Assembly: GCA_002633005.1 (NCBI GenBank)
Contig: NMRA01000096.1
Coordinates: forward strand, 821,691 to 885,690
Direction of reading: 5' to 3'
DNA: 64,000 nt
DNA from: Phoronis australis
Taxonomy: Eukaryota > Phoronida > Phoronidae
A program made the position numbers and the translations under genes. The notes below the pieces were generated by a model, which had not been told where the DNA came from, did not search any database, and worked only from the letters and a program-made list of their open reading frames with translations. Shown here piece after piece: positions 44,806 through 57,639 of the stretch (the first letter of the stretch is position 1; every line of letters begins with the position of its first letter).

Positions 44806-45619
44806 CTGATTTTTCTGTGTTTATTTGATATACTTAACTATTGGCCAACATCAGCGTCTGCATATTTACTACACACAACAACATTTGGCGAAATTTCCGT
44901 AATTATTTGTAGTAATAAGCATTTGAAAAAGGAATAACGGCAATTTTGACAATTATCTTGAGCGAAATACGAGGACAATTATCATAACACATTTAATAAC
45001 AATAATCATGTCTCGGCATTACATCAGAATTTTACCGGTTTTATACAAAAATAATTGCAGTTCTCCACAGGGTGCTTCAACAAACGGTGTTACCCTTTTC
45101 TAATTTCAGAAGCTGACTTAGCACTCCGACTGAATTCTCCCACCCGCTTTTCCACCCTCTCTAAAATTGTTTCCACCCTCTCTAAAATTTTTTCGACAAC
45201 AGTCTACAACTTTAATATACCACTGTGTATGTTGTACAAATCTCTCTCAATAAGGCCTTATTGCATTCAGATTAGCAACACAGTAAGATTTCATCAAATC
45301 ACAGGAAATTAGCTCTTAATTGTTAACATGTTCTCAGGCCAGGCTGTCAAAAGCCCCATTGGAAGAGAGACACTCCTGAGAACAAATGACCAAAGGGTGA
45401 TTGTATATGCTACTGAACATTCAGTCTTCTCTGAAATTTGAAAAACCTGTAAATTTTCCGGATTTCCCATTTTTAAAGGTTCCAACACTGCAGTGAATGC
45501 ACAAAATAATTCCCAATATTGTCCAATAACTATAGAACAGAACTTAAACATAACATCAGTTAGACACATTTCTTAAAAAAAATTACACAACAGAATTTCC
45601 CTTGTCCGCAATATTGTGA

Positions 45620-45790
45620 ACTGGATTGGTGAGATACAGGAATTTTTACTTAATATTTGACACACAAAGTAGACGACAAGTGAAATTCCAATTTGTTAAA
45701 TTTCACCACAAATGTAAATATTAAGAACATTTAAGTCTATTTACAAACATGTATTGCAGTGTGCAGTTGTCATAAACACCAATTTCTCCA
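45620..45790 (+). repeat. dispersed repeat R3 copy (diverged)
   Basis: Blocks GACACACAAAGTAGACGACA, AGTGAAATTCCAATTTG and a following interior similar to the other R3 copies. Confidence 0.4.
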
Positions 45791-46304
45791 ATACCGGTAA
45801 ATAAGTTAGTTTACTGAAGGAAGAGAATAGTTCTTAATGACACTAATTTTGCATCAAACTTTATTTGTCCAGTTTTTACCCACATCGGCACAAATCTGTA
45901 TATTTAGTATATGGCTTTGTACCAAGGCTAAACGATGGTATGCAATGTCCTCCCCTTAGAAGACACCTTTTTCGAAGAGCTCGAACACCCAGGTGCCATA
46001 CAAAAAGGCATGGTAAGCTTTTTTCAACACTATGAAAAAGTAAACAGTAAAAAACGAGAACGGCTGATACAATGATAAAATACGACGAAATTCTTTCAGC
46101 TCTGCATGTCGCAATATGGCACAACAATCTGTGATAAGCAGTCGATACGAACCACGTGATGGACATATTAGCCAATCAGCGATGATCGCTGTCAGAATTG
46201 CAATGTTTTGACAATAAATATGAATCCGCGTTTGTTTGGCACGCAACTGGGCAAATGTGAGATTTATTTATACTTAGAACCCATTAACTACTGCATTATT
46301 TTTA

Positions 46305-46705
46305 CTACAGCCATCTTTTAAGTCAAGTGACCTTGCTCTCTAGGAAAATTCAGCAAAAATTTAAAGTATATCCATGCTAAACAACAGGATCAGTAACCCG
46401 AACCAAATTTCATGTGATATTTTAATATTATGAACATTTAAAAATGTTCAAGATGCAATCTCAAAACTACTGTTACAGTTTTCTAAACTATCGTGTTGCT
46501 TTTGTTTCATGCAACTTAAAGAAATTTCATAAAAATCATATAAGCCTTATTTTGATAGCCCCTCATACAGAAATGGGTCAGTTTTAAAACAATTAACAAC
46601 GTTTTGGACAACAGTGTATAAAGGTCAATATCTGAAACTATCATCTGAATCCGATAAGCCATTTCTGAGATACGATGCTCCGAAGTTGACCAAAATTGGA
46701 CATTT
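46305..46705 (+). repeat. dispersed repeat R2 copy
   Basis: CAAGTGACC, AATTCAGCAAAAATT, CCAAATTTCATGTGATAT, TTTCATGCAAC, GCCCCTCATACAGAAATGGG, GAATCCGATAAGCCATTTCT, TTGACCAAAATTGGACATTT. Third copy of the family. Confidence 0.6.
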
Positions 46706-46734
46706 TTCTAGGGTACCACAATAACATGATTACT

Positions 46735-47060
46735 GGTACAAGACCAAGAATTATCTCTGATGTCTAAAGGGCCTTTCATACTAATGTCAATGCGTCGATG
46801 TTTTGGGGAGTTGCGGTCAGTATGAACACTTAACTTCGGTCCTGGATCGAAGTTAACAGCGCCAGTTAACTTCGCACTAAACAAGTGGCTTGAAGAGTAG
46901 AGTGTCGACACTGCGGTGCAGTATGAATGGTCAAATTCGGTTCTATCGAAGTTATCGCCAGGTGCCAACAATTACAGGGTAGTGCCATCACTAATAGTTG
47001 CTTATATTTTGCTCCAATAATCACCAACTGACTTAAAAATGAAAGCGCTCCGAGGAGCGA
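46735..47060 (+). repeat. GTTAACTTCG-type repeat R4
   Basis: AAAGGGCCTTTCATACTAAT, GTCAATGCGTCGATGTTTTG, GATCGAAGTTAACAGCGCCA and GTTATCGCCAGGTGCCAAC recur, diverged, at 57640-57970, in inverted sense at 60055-60260, and partly at 48020-48130. Non-coding transposon-like family. Confidence 0.5.
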
Positions 47061-47328
47061 CACTTGGCGAAATTAACAGAAGAGACGACCACGGAGATGA
47101 TGACGATGGTGGCGACGATGAACAATACAACTAGTGATAACATTCACAAGATGAACGGAGAGGCCAGAAATCAGTAAGTATAGACTACAGTCTTGAGCGA
47201 CACTTGGCGAAATTAACTGAAAAGATGACGACGGAAATGATGATGAATATGATGATGATGGTGATGATAACATTCATATGACGCACTTAGATATCATAAA
47301 TCAGCAAGAAATAGGCTACAGTCTTGTT
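47055..47328 (+). repeat. two-copy ~140-bp tandem duplication with GAT-rich core
   Basis: GAGCGACACTTGGCGAAATT occurs at ~47056 and ~47196, each followed by GA(A/C)GA-rich and (GAT)n-like sequence, then GATAACATTCA, AAATCAG.AAG and CTACAGTCTTG. The second copy's GAT tract is longer. Confidence 0.75.
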
Positions 47329-49641
47329 CAATAAAAGCTAAACCAACATCAATGCAGTAAGGGCGCTCAACAAAGGAACAGCGCTATCAGAAAATCTCAA
47401 ATAATTCAAAAAGTAGACGTCCTAGCCAAAAATGGAAGATAACATCTGAAAGCCTATTCAAAACTCTATCTAAATTGATGGTATCGCAGAATTCCGTAAA
47501 TTTTTCAAAAAAATGAAATTTTGTGTTCTTTTTTGAAATTCAAAGTCAAATAACTCGAAAACGTCTGAGAAAAAATTGTCATTTGAAAGGATATACCTCA
47601 AAGAATCCACATGCAAAAATTCACGTCATTTCCTCTTCCCGTGTAAAATGGCACTCTAGCCCGACTGAAAATGGGTCAGATCCGCCATCTTGAAAGCAAC
47701 TTCCCATTTTTTGGCTCTGTATAATAGCAAGTCATAAGAAACTAATACCTGCAAAAATACGAAGGAATTGGCCCTATAATGCGCCCTCTACAGGAGAAAA
47801 CGTTTTTAGGCCAAAATTGAGGTGCGCATGCGCGATCGCCGATATTTCCGCCATCAATTTCCGGTTATACTTGTAGCACACTTCCGGTCCAATTACTGTG
47901 CTGATTCTCAGCCCTGTACGTAATAATCACAAACAGACTTAAAAATAAGTTTTATACCAATTAGTACATGTTAATGTCCCCAAATTGTCACACTGAAAAA
48001 AATCTTAGCCTGCAGCGCTACCTTGCTCGCCTACCATTTACTTCGATGAACGGTCCGGTTAACTTCGCAGTAAACGTCGACGCTCGGCTCAGACAGGAGT
48101 TAAGTCAATATAAAAGGGCCTTAGTAATGATGCCTTTCTTTCCCTTGTCAACCCATCTTGAAAGACTGGATCAAAATCTTCCCGAAAAATACACACGCTA
48201 ATGCTTTCCTTGTGTTTGTTGATGACAGTAGTACAGCATAAATTTCGAAAAAGATAAAGTAAAGTTTGCTAACTATTGAAAATTTTCACTTGTCTGCCAC
48301 ATAATGTTCTAAAATTTACCATACCTCTTTTGAAGTCAGAGTGTGATGCTTACAGGGAAGCATTCTGAAAACTGGACATGGTCCATATCATTGCAGCAAT
48401 ATTTATGCTGAACAGGAACTAGGAATTAAAGAAAGGCCTTAATTCAGAGCTAATAATGTAAACTACTAGTGTGGTAATAAGCTATCTGACATCTGAAAGT
48501 TTCAGTTTCATAGCAACAGATGAACACTTTGATAAGGAGGTGCTGACATGGCAGATGTTGGAAAGCTTAAGAAAAATTCTTAACATTTTATACACAAATT
48601 GATTACACAACCAGTCCAGGGGCTTTCAATTTAAAATATCAAATGAAAGAGGGACAAAGACTCCACTAACTTCCCTTAAACAAATGTTTTGTTGCCTCAC
48701 CAGATCCATTTGCACTTTACCTTCTGAATTCGGAGTACAAAATGCCGAAACAGACAACACTCGACTTACGGGTCGTCACTAACCCAATCCGCAGTACTCC
48801 AAGCCCAAGAAATAACGTGGTGCACGTAAAGTTTATGTAGGGTGTTTTACATTTACCACAGATACCATGGAAATGGCACCATCATTTTAAGGTGTAACAC
48901 CAATAGTCCAGGATTCTAATCTCGAGTGATTCAACCAGAAAAACACAAAACCATATCGACATCCCTAACAAACAATAGCATAAAATCCAAACTGAAAATA
49001 TTAAACCTGCATTTCGCCCTGTTCAGAAAGCTGAAAATAAAATTAAACTTGAAACAGGCCTTACACTCCGACTCACAAAATCAATCTAGCAACAGTCCTT
49101 ACTGTGGTATGCTTCTATTTCCATTACCAACTCTAGTCATACGTAATGCGCCGTTTTCAAATTTGCAACTTTAGGGTTGGTCAACCCCAATAGAACTCTC
49201 AAGCATTTTCTTGAGTAGGTGATAGCTTTGATGTTCTTGTTGGTACGTAACAGAAACAAAATCCTGTCACAGTGAGCATTGGAGACCGATTTCAATTGAG
49301 TACAAGGCCTAATTATTTTTTAGCCAGATACACATGGCAGCTTTAATTCTTAAAAAATGGCACTGTTTCCAGTAACGATGAATACAGTAGTCATAACTGA
49401 GTGTCAAACACACTTCCTTCCAACACATTACATCCTATTAGACATTTCCCTCTTTGGAGGAAATCCAATTACAAACACTGACAATCCAAATTAAATAATG
49501 ACATTTGGATGTTGTAAAATGTTTATACATTGACGTGAAGGCCAGGTTTCTTTGTCTAATCAAAAACTTTATGTAGTCTATTTCCTGCTCAAAATACTCA
49601 TCAAACAGTTTGGAAATCTAGTCACATTGATCGATCAACAC

Positions 49642-49688
49642 TTAGTGTATGATCGATCAACACTTAGTGTTGATCGATCATACACTAA
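49642..49688. repeat. 47-bp perfect hairpin with one-base loop
   Basis: Arms of 23 bp (TTAGTGTATGATCGATCAAC then ACT, and its complement) around a single T at 49665. A preceding direct copy of GATCGATCAACACTTAGTGT (from 49629) suggests the hairpin arose by duplication and inversion of the GATCGATC word. Confidence 0.95.
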
Positions 49689-49847
49689 TTAGATCACCTC
49701 ATCTTCATATTACAAACAGCTTATAGGTTCCATGGTTATCTTTTCAAATAAGTGAACAGGCAAGTCTTCAAAGTCTATTTCAACACAACCAGCATAAACC
49801 TACCCCATCCTTTGTGTGTTATCTGTATTTTGCAGATTATCAAATAC

Positions 49848-49994
49848 CAGTGACGGATTTGGGGGGAAAGAGGGCCTTGCCCCCGCCCTCCTAAAATTCT
49901 CCCAGATTCAATTTGGCAGTTTGGACCTGTACGAATGTCTGACGGGCAAACTCCTGCTCTGATCCCCCAAGTCAAAATCCTGGATCCCTCCCTG
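49848..49994 (+). mobile_element. short CAGTGRCGGAT-ended element
   Basis: About 147 bp, from CAGTGACGGATTTGGGGGG to AAAATCCTGGATCCCTCCCTG; ends are imperfect inverted repeats. Shares TTTGGCAGTTTGG, GAATGTCTGACGGGCAAA and CTCAAAATCCTGGATC-like blocks with 55940-56093. Looks like a MITE or transposon end pair. Confidence 0.6.
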
Positions 49995-50133
49995 AACACC
50001 CGATAAGACCAACCAAGAGAGCTGGGACGATGGACGGATGAACACCCTTGTTGATGTACTACACTAAAAATTCCTGAGCCATCCATTTATCACTTCTCAG
50101 AAACTCTTCACCTCCAGCACACAAAACTATTAA

Positions 50134-50870
50134 ACAAGAGCAACGCAGAGCAGTGCAGAGCGTTGCAATACACCCATGAATGGGTGTTTATTTGTATCAT
50201 AAAAATGGCCACTGGATGGTACAGAATACTTCAAATCCATCGAAAAAAAAGAGAAAATGTCACTGCTTTTTAACAGAAAGCTTTTACAACATTTAATGAA
50301 AACCTTCAAGGAACTATAGAAAAACGGAGCAAAAAGGAAAAAATGAAATTGCCACTAGGGGGCAAAGCGTTCATTGGATCCATCTGAAAGTTGTCGTCTT
50401 TCGTTGTCAACTTCATATGAATACACTTGCTAAATTTAATAAAGATCCTGGAGAGGGCTTAGGAGATACAGCTATGGGCGCAAAAAAACTAAACTGTTAC
50501 TAGGGGGCACCACAGTAACTGAAGTCGGAAAATCATCGACAAACGTTCTCTTCACACTACAAACATATAAGCCAATTTTCACTATCTTCCCAAGAGTGGT
50601 TTGGTTGACAGAGAGCGGACGCCAAAAACAGACAACACAGAAAAAATGGCCACCAGATGGTGCAAAATACATCAAATCCGTCCGAAAACTAGAAAATGTC
50701 ACAGCAAATTTATGAAATTTCGTCAAAGAACATCAGAGAAACAGAGAAAAATGGAAAAAATGAAATTGCCCCTAGGACCCGGCCAGTGTTCGTCGGATCC
50801 GTCTGAAAGTCGCCGTCTTCCATTGCCAATTTAATATGAATATATAATATAAATATGTGGGCACATCAAA
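50134..50870 (+). mobile_element. CTCF-motif repeat element, copy 3 (short form)
   Basis: Head ACAAGAGCAACGCAGAGC, tail AAATATGTGGGCACATCAAA. Five subunits with motif positions near 50208, 50351, 50496, 50649 and 50766; the best match is GCCACTAGGGGGCAA at 50351. Sequence between the motifs follows copies 1 and 2 in the same order, so the three are insertions of one family with different subunit numbers. Confidence 0.7.
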
Positions 50871-51044
50871 ATGACTCAGAATTCCCTGTCATGAAATTAA
50901 GGCAAAAGTCGAATTCGTCATCGACTCGTCAGAGGTCAGATTGGTCATCTCGCATGATTGAGAATAAAGTGAATAGCGAGCAAGTTGGTATGTGGCAAAG
51001 ACATTCTGTATCTTCAACATTGCCATCATAATAGTTATAAAGGA

Positions 51045-51215
51045 GAAATCTCAAAAATTCACGGCACAATATGGCAGACAGGTGAACTTTATCTTCGCAT
51101 TGCACCAAATTGATGCTTTATGGTGCTCAAGCTAGGAATCATAGTCACAACCAGACAATATTTTAAAAATCTTGACAATGAAAAAATGACAATTTTTTTG
51201 GTCCGATCTTTGTGA
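51045..51215 (+). repeat. dispersed repeat R3 copy
   Basis: AGAAATCTCAAAAATTCACG, GCACAATATGGCAGACAGGT, GAACTTTATC, GCTCAAGCTAGG, AATGACAATTTTTTTGG. Same order as other R3 copies. Confidence 0.55.
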
Positions 51216-53067
51216 GACTTTACAGAACCAATCATTTTAGTTCTTAAAAGAATTGGTCGACATGAAGCCAGAGTAGAGGTATTGCATCTAATTGCATGTG
51301 TCGTATACTGTATTTGGCACGTCGTATGGCTAAAATAAAAATTAGGAAATTTTTTATCAATTACTAAATTGTTTTGTACAGTGCAGACATTCTAACACAA
51401 TAGTTGATAAGTTTTTGTTACTTGCTGAAAGTAAACCTGCCTTTAAAAACTGAACTATGACACATTTAGTAACAGTTTTTGTGTGAGGTTAAGAAAAGAA
51501 CGAAATAGTAGTGTGTCCATTTCCAAGACCTTACGAAAAACTATAATGAAAAAGAATGCAAGTTAGTAACAATTTTCAACAATTAGTGACAATTTTCACA
51601 TGAAATCCCACCAAATGAGTACCTTGTAAACTAACATGTACTTTAACTAAAATGTTGTCTTCTTAAAATCTTAACTAAGTAAGAAGTGATCTATAAGAGT
51701 GTACGTTTTCTCCAATATGTATTTGGCAAAAACGTCACTTTTTTACTTTAAATAAATCAAAATAACAAAGGCTCTAGCAAAAAAAACTGAAACATGGCTT
51801 TCACATCAAGACGTTGTGCTGACAGAAATTCAAACGCAATTAAAATCAGTGTACTCCTTCACTGAAAAACAGAATTTAGTGCAAACAGTCGAACAATCAC
51901 CATTTTGTCCTCGATTTACATGGCATAACAATGAATAAAAATTTCAGAATTTTGAAATGATGCTATAGACAGCAGATTCACTCGGCAAAGTGAGTTGACA
52001 AAAACTGCTTGGCATTGTGGGAAAACTTCAGCAGATTTGACATGATTGGCATGTTGTAGATAATGAGTGATTCCTTAGTTTTTATATGATAAAAATTACA
52101 CAAAACGAATGAGTAAGTTGTTGGGAACTACAAATAAAGTTATGAAATAAAAAATGTTGGAAGGATCAGTGAAAAAATCAATGAAACAAATCTTTTCACG
52201 TCATTGTGATTCTAAAACACACCTAATGGCCAGAATTCTACGTGGTTTTGAGCATTTGCCATTGTTAAGATGAACGTGCGTAGACTGGCCTTCCCCGACT
52301 GACATCCACGCTGATCCAATCTCTGAGAATGCCACGCAGACGCAAATCAACTAACGCCATGGTAACTCGATTCATGTCAAGTTTTTGTCATGTAAAAGTG
52401 ACTTGAGTACCCATCTAAACAAAGATAAAGGTGAAGAGCTCGAAAACACCTTGGAAACTGTCGCCAGGGAAACAGGGAAACTGAGTTAATGCGGAGTAAT
52501 GAGACCAAGCAATTTAGGTGCCATGAAAAATTTTTAAGGTTTTCACGTCGTAAGGTGGTTTTCATCTTTCTTGTTCAGAAGATTTTGAAGATTTTAGGAA
52601 AAAGTGGGAAACAAGCATCAGGATAATTGTCTTCTGTTTCAATGGTAACCATATAATTACTGAGTGAAAATGTTGCTATGAGACCCAAAGGTGTCTTTAT
52701 CATATATTCAACTTTTTACGTTGAATCCGATAGATTCAACTGTAACTGTTCAATATTTAAAGTTCAAGGAACACAAGTTAGCATCATCAATTCCTCAATT
52801 CTCTGAGTTCTTATGTGTACACTGAGAAGTGCAGCCAGCAGTGTTTAATAAGTTTGCAAAATAATAATTTAATAAGCTGTTACATAACCTGACATGGCAT
52901 TGGAGCTGCTAATCAAACCGAGCTCAATTGATTGATGCAAAATCAAACACTACACAAGAATTAACAAATGAGATTAGATGACAGCTATTAACGGAAAACC
53001 AATGATAGATTATACTGTTTTAAGTAATCAACATTTTGTGTTACCCTAGAATAAATTATTCTTGAAA
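51216..53067. other. AT-rich non-coding stretch
   Basis: No gene, no clear repeat; only low-complexity AT-rich sequence and ORFs without recognisable homology. Confidence 0.5.
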
Positions 53068-53488
53068 TGGGTACTGGTATTTTCGTAGATAAGCCCATGG
53101 GTGTGTATTCGGAAAATGAAAATTTTCAGGCGTTTTAGTAACACCAATTATTATTCGGAAAATGGGGTCATGTAAAAGGAAAGTCATAGTTTTGCTGACT
53201 TTGACATTTTTACTTATAACTTTAAATTTTATGTTCATAAATGCATAGTTCACCAACACCTTGTTCATTTTTATAGACGACAGATACTCTACAAAACTGA
53301 CTTGATGTCAAAATGTTGACTCTGAGAGGGCTTTCATGAGGAAATTTTCCAAATAAACGCCTCACTACCAGTACCTGGACACTTTACACCGGAACTTGTA
53401 ACACCAAATAAACGCCCAATGGGCATAATTTTCGAAACAATCGCCAATGGACATTTCATCCGGTGGGCTTATCTATGGAAAATATCGC
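53068..53488. mobile_element. MITE-like element with ~22-bp inverted ends
   Basis: GTATTTTCGTAGATAAGCCC near 53070 pairs with GGGCTTATCTATGGAAAATAT near 53465-53485. GGCGTTT and GTAACACCAA words recur inside in both halves. About 420 bp, no coding capacity. Confidence 0.5.
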
Positions 53489-53594
53489 TAATAGTAGAAT
53501 ACAACGTGCCCCCATTTTGAGAACCAGTTTTCTCCACTGAATAACCGGCATTAAACTGGTTCTCAAAATGTGGGCACGTTATATCCGACTATTG
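53489..53594. repeat. foldback, ~42-bp arms, ~22-bp loop
   Basis: AACGTGCCCCCATTTTGAGA then ACCAGTTT (53503-53530) is the reverse complement of 53553-53580 with one mismatch. Pairing continues more loosely outward through AATAGT..ATAC. A single arm recurs at 36928-36980. Confidence 0.85.
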
Positions 53595-55033
53595 CCCTGG
53601 AACGATTTCTTGCTTGGTTAAGTAGCAGTGTGGACGCTGCTTTAACAATTCTCATTTTATTTCGTATAAAAGTAACGGACAAAATTGCATTTTTCCATTT
53701 TTCAAAGCCTGACTACTTCGCAGCAAATACTAGAAACTTAACCACATCGTTGTTTCACATCTACACAGTACAAACCATAGCTAGTAACATTTTGTTTTTG
53801 TGAAAAAGCTGACAAAATAGAATTTCACAAGTCGGCTATATTGTGTGCTAAGTAAGTGAAGCACTACCACATATTGCGCTGGTGACAACTTAGTCTACCT
53901 CATCAAGGTAGAGTAGCATGTTCCAGGGTAAGGGTAACTTACCTCAGTTCCAAGTCCTATTGGGGACAAATTTCAGTGAGCCGAAACAATGCAGAGGCTA
54001 GATACCAGTAAAATATTGCTGTTTATACACAGTAGTTTAACAACAGTATGTAAACATGTTTTAAATGGACATCAGCACGGTGCAGTGCGCAAAAATATTT
54101 TCGTCGGATAACGGGAAATCAATATGTTTAAAATTGAGACAAACATTAGGCTGTACTCACCTATACCCTGGTTGTTGCAAGACCACACGACACCTCAACA
54201 GTTCTGGAACAAAACAGAAATGACTTAAATTACTTTTTCACAGTGAATTACCGAAGTTAGTAAACTAGATAAATGATAAGGCATCACTGACAATCCAGTT
54301 CATAATTGATATCATGAAGTGATCAGAAAATGATATCAATTACCATCAATGTCACTCATTTCCAGACAGGTGTTTCTGTCCAAATATCAAAAACCAAATT
54401 CCCATATCACATTTTGCAAAAATGGCACTGAGCCGGCACTTACCAGCGCAAGGCAAAATGTCATCCACAAAACACTGATTTATCAAAAATCTGTTGTTCT
54501 TTCCCAGACATTTCACTAATCTCACTCGCAGTGCTGCTAAAGATGGGATCACGAGGCAGACATTTTCACTTCTTAAACGAGCAACATGCATAACTTAAAA
54601 CATCCCCTGGGCAACAAGTCGTCTCTGAAGTGACATCGCGCAACACCGCGAAGACGTCAACCCACATCCCATCCACACGAGTCCAATTAAGCCAGTCCAT
54701 CAATTAACAGATAATTACTGCAGCAAATGCCACAGTGTTTAAGACTCATTGTGCGTGTGTGTTTAGGAGAAAGACGACAAGGAGCGAACATCCATTAGTT
54801 AATGCACACGTAGGTAACTCGTGAGAATACAGCATTGGTTTACAACCGAATAATCCTTAAAAGTGACGTAAAATAAAACGAGATGTACACCACCTCATCA
54901 CACTGTGAATGATTGACAGGGTGACAAAGCATCTGCAGATTCGTTTCAATCCATCAACTGAGGCTTAAGTCTAACGACTCCTACACACCACACTATGTAG
55001 TTGTCAATATGGTCACAAAAAATGAATGAAATT

Positions 55034-55071
55034 GGATACAAAATGGCCGCCACGCCCGCCATTTTGTATCC
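55034..55071. repeat. hairpin with 14-bp arms
   Basis: GGATACAAAATGGC and GCCATTTTGTATCC flank a 10-base GC-rich loop. Lies at the start of a repeat-like region containing GTGCAAATTTCGTGAAAATC. Confidence 0.85.
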
Positions 55072-55939
55072 GATCATGACCAAAAACAATAGCGTTTCAG
55101 TACTTCCTAATCTACACGTTGTGTGCAAATTTCGTGAAAATCGGACGAAAATTGCGACATGTAGAGAGCGAACAAAAAAAATTGCTGTCAGACCAACATA
55201 CTTGGCGGAAGAATTTCGCCAAAAAAGCAAATGCAAACCGACTAAGCATAATGCAACCTGAAGAATAACCTTGTCCTGCATTCGATGCATGTTTTTGGCC
55301 TAGGTTGCATGTTTCAGCCCAATCCCGGGCTGTTTCACCGGGATGGCAAGGGCTTGGATCCTATGTGAAAGGGCCTTTAGAACCTGTGGCAAGAACTGAC
55401 AAATTACCTAATACATGCCTTCCTTAGCTCATAATACAGCCAGCTGGACAGATGTTCCTTGTTGATTGGAGATAAGAGAGACATGACAAGAAGATGGTTC
55501 AAAATACCAGCATGGCCAAAGATGGTTTTGAGTTAATCACCAGTAGACTGGACTTGCTAATTACACAAATCAGTTTTGTGATGACCAAGACATGCTGAAC
55601 ATGCCACCAGGAGCACACTCAAGTAGACAATTTATGACAAGAAGATAGTTCAACCCAGCATGTCCAAGAAAGTGTGTTAGGTACACTTACCATGAACAGT
55701 CTTTGAGTCGCATCCATCCAATTTCATCAAAATTTTACTATGACCTTGTGACTTGGCTATTGCTGGTGAAGTCTATGAATGGCATTTGCTCGATTATTTA
55801 ATCTGTTCTGATTGAAATGATGCGAGTTATCTCATTTTAATTCAGTTGTGGGGTTTCTCGAAACTTGACTATAGCAGTAAGCGGGTAGCTGAATTTCAGG
55901 AAATTAAGCTACTTCTCGGGCAATTTGAATATTCCTTTC

Positions 55940-56093
55940 CAGTGGCAGATGGGGGGGGGGCAAGATTCCTTGCAAGGAATCTTGCCCCCTTATTTCATTT
56001 GGCAGTTTGGGAGTATGAATGTCTGATGGGCAAAATCCAGGCTAATACTCTGCCCTGCCCCCCCCCCCAACTCAAAATCCTGGATCAGCCCAC
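55940..56093 (+). mobile_element. short CAGTGG-ended element with internal palindrome
   Basis: Related to 49848-49994 (TTTGGCAGTTTGGGAG, GAATGTCTGATGGGCAAA, CTCAAAATCCTGGATC). Its left part contains a 34-bp perfect palindrome at 55956-55989 (GGGGGCAAGATTCCTTG plus complement). Confidence 0.6.
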
Positions 56094-56099
56094 TTTCCC

Positions 56100-57630
56100 A
56101 CAATTTTTAGAATTCGGAGGGCTCCGACAGTCTCAATGCACAATCTCATAATACACAATGGTAATCCCATGCAAATAATTAGTGGCTTTACCCCGAAAAA
56201 TCATACTTTTGTGTATTTTGGCTTATTTCTTAAATAATTCTCTGCACTCGCAGTAGTCGTAAAAAGATGGAGAAATTAAATTTGAAATCAGTTTGTACTG
56301 GGCTTTGTAAAGTCGTTGACTGTTCGTATATCTATCCTGAGCCATAGGCAGAGACTGGAGGCTCTAATCACATGCAGCCGTGACCAATACATGATGAATT
56401 ATCCACCAGAGGCAAATTCGGATGTTTGGTGATGATTCATCTGCTACTAATATGATGCGATTTGGACCCACAAATAGGAGTAGCACTACACAGCCAAATC
56501 ACATTTTACAGGTCTTTGATTTTTTTTCCGATTCAAGTAACCCCTGAAACAGTTTAGAACTTCATTTTTACAACATCAAATGTTTGGATTAATCCCTGTG
56601 CTCTGACAACAGTTGCACGCCATTGTATACTCCCACCGAGTTGAGAAAGATTGCGGTTGACCAGGTCAAGTAACAGTCATTTAAGTGCTTAGTAGTTAAC
56701 AGTGCTACGTAAATCTGACCTAATTATTATAATCATTTTTTTTATTTTTGGCTTTGACAATGAGTTGCATCCATCGAACACTCACCTTGTTACAGGCGGG
56801 AGTAATGTAAACACCACATTTCATTATCAGTGTTTAGGAACAATGCACTTGGCGCAGCGCAGCAATTAAACATAACTGGCGGATAACTATGAATGTTTTG
56901 TACAACCTAGCCCTGACGCCAATGGAGTTTTACTGTTGCATAGTGAGTCGCAATTAAGACAAAAATTGTAAAGCTGAGTGAGGCACTACAAATTGTTCTT
57001 CACATACAAGACTCAGGTGAGCATCATTGAAGCCGCCCTACTTTTCGAAAACTACATCAATCGTAAATGCAAAACAAGAGTGGACAATGCTGGTGCATAT
57101 AACTCTACCAATCTTATCCATACTCAAAACTTAAGCTACCAAGTACCAGCAATTCTCACAACCTACAATAGCAGTGTTTATTATGTTTCTTTCTTTAAAT
57201 TTGACAAAAAGTTAAAACCAGTATATTAGGTTTATGCTGAAATATTTTACAACCTAAGGCACAACCATATCAGCTGTCACTGTTTTGCTGAGATTCTACA
57301 CATGCCCTCTGAATACTAAACACCAGTGATATGGTTACCCTTCTTGATAAGGGGAATAAAAAAAACCCAGTCTGCCACAGCTGCAACTGATAACACAAAA
57401 AACACAACTCCAAGCTTCACATTCAGGCTGGAGACAGTCAGAAAAGGGAAATTTCAAAATCGAATAAACATGGCCTATAATGTCCAGGAAATTACGGCAG
57501 AGGTCATTCGACCATTAGTCGGTTCCCACTCGGTAAAATTCCGCGCTTCCAAAAATCGTAATTTGGACCACCTGATAAACAAAGCGTTTCTAGACTCTAA
57601 ACAAGAAAAATGCCTGATTTCACTATCCAC
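56100..57630. other. non-coding stretch
   Basis: No supported gene. ORFs at 56978-57229 and 57326-57646 have no family features or splice context I can defend. Confidence 0.45.
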
Positions 57631-57639
57631 CAGTGAGAA

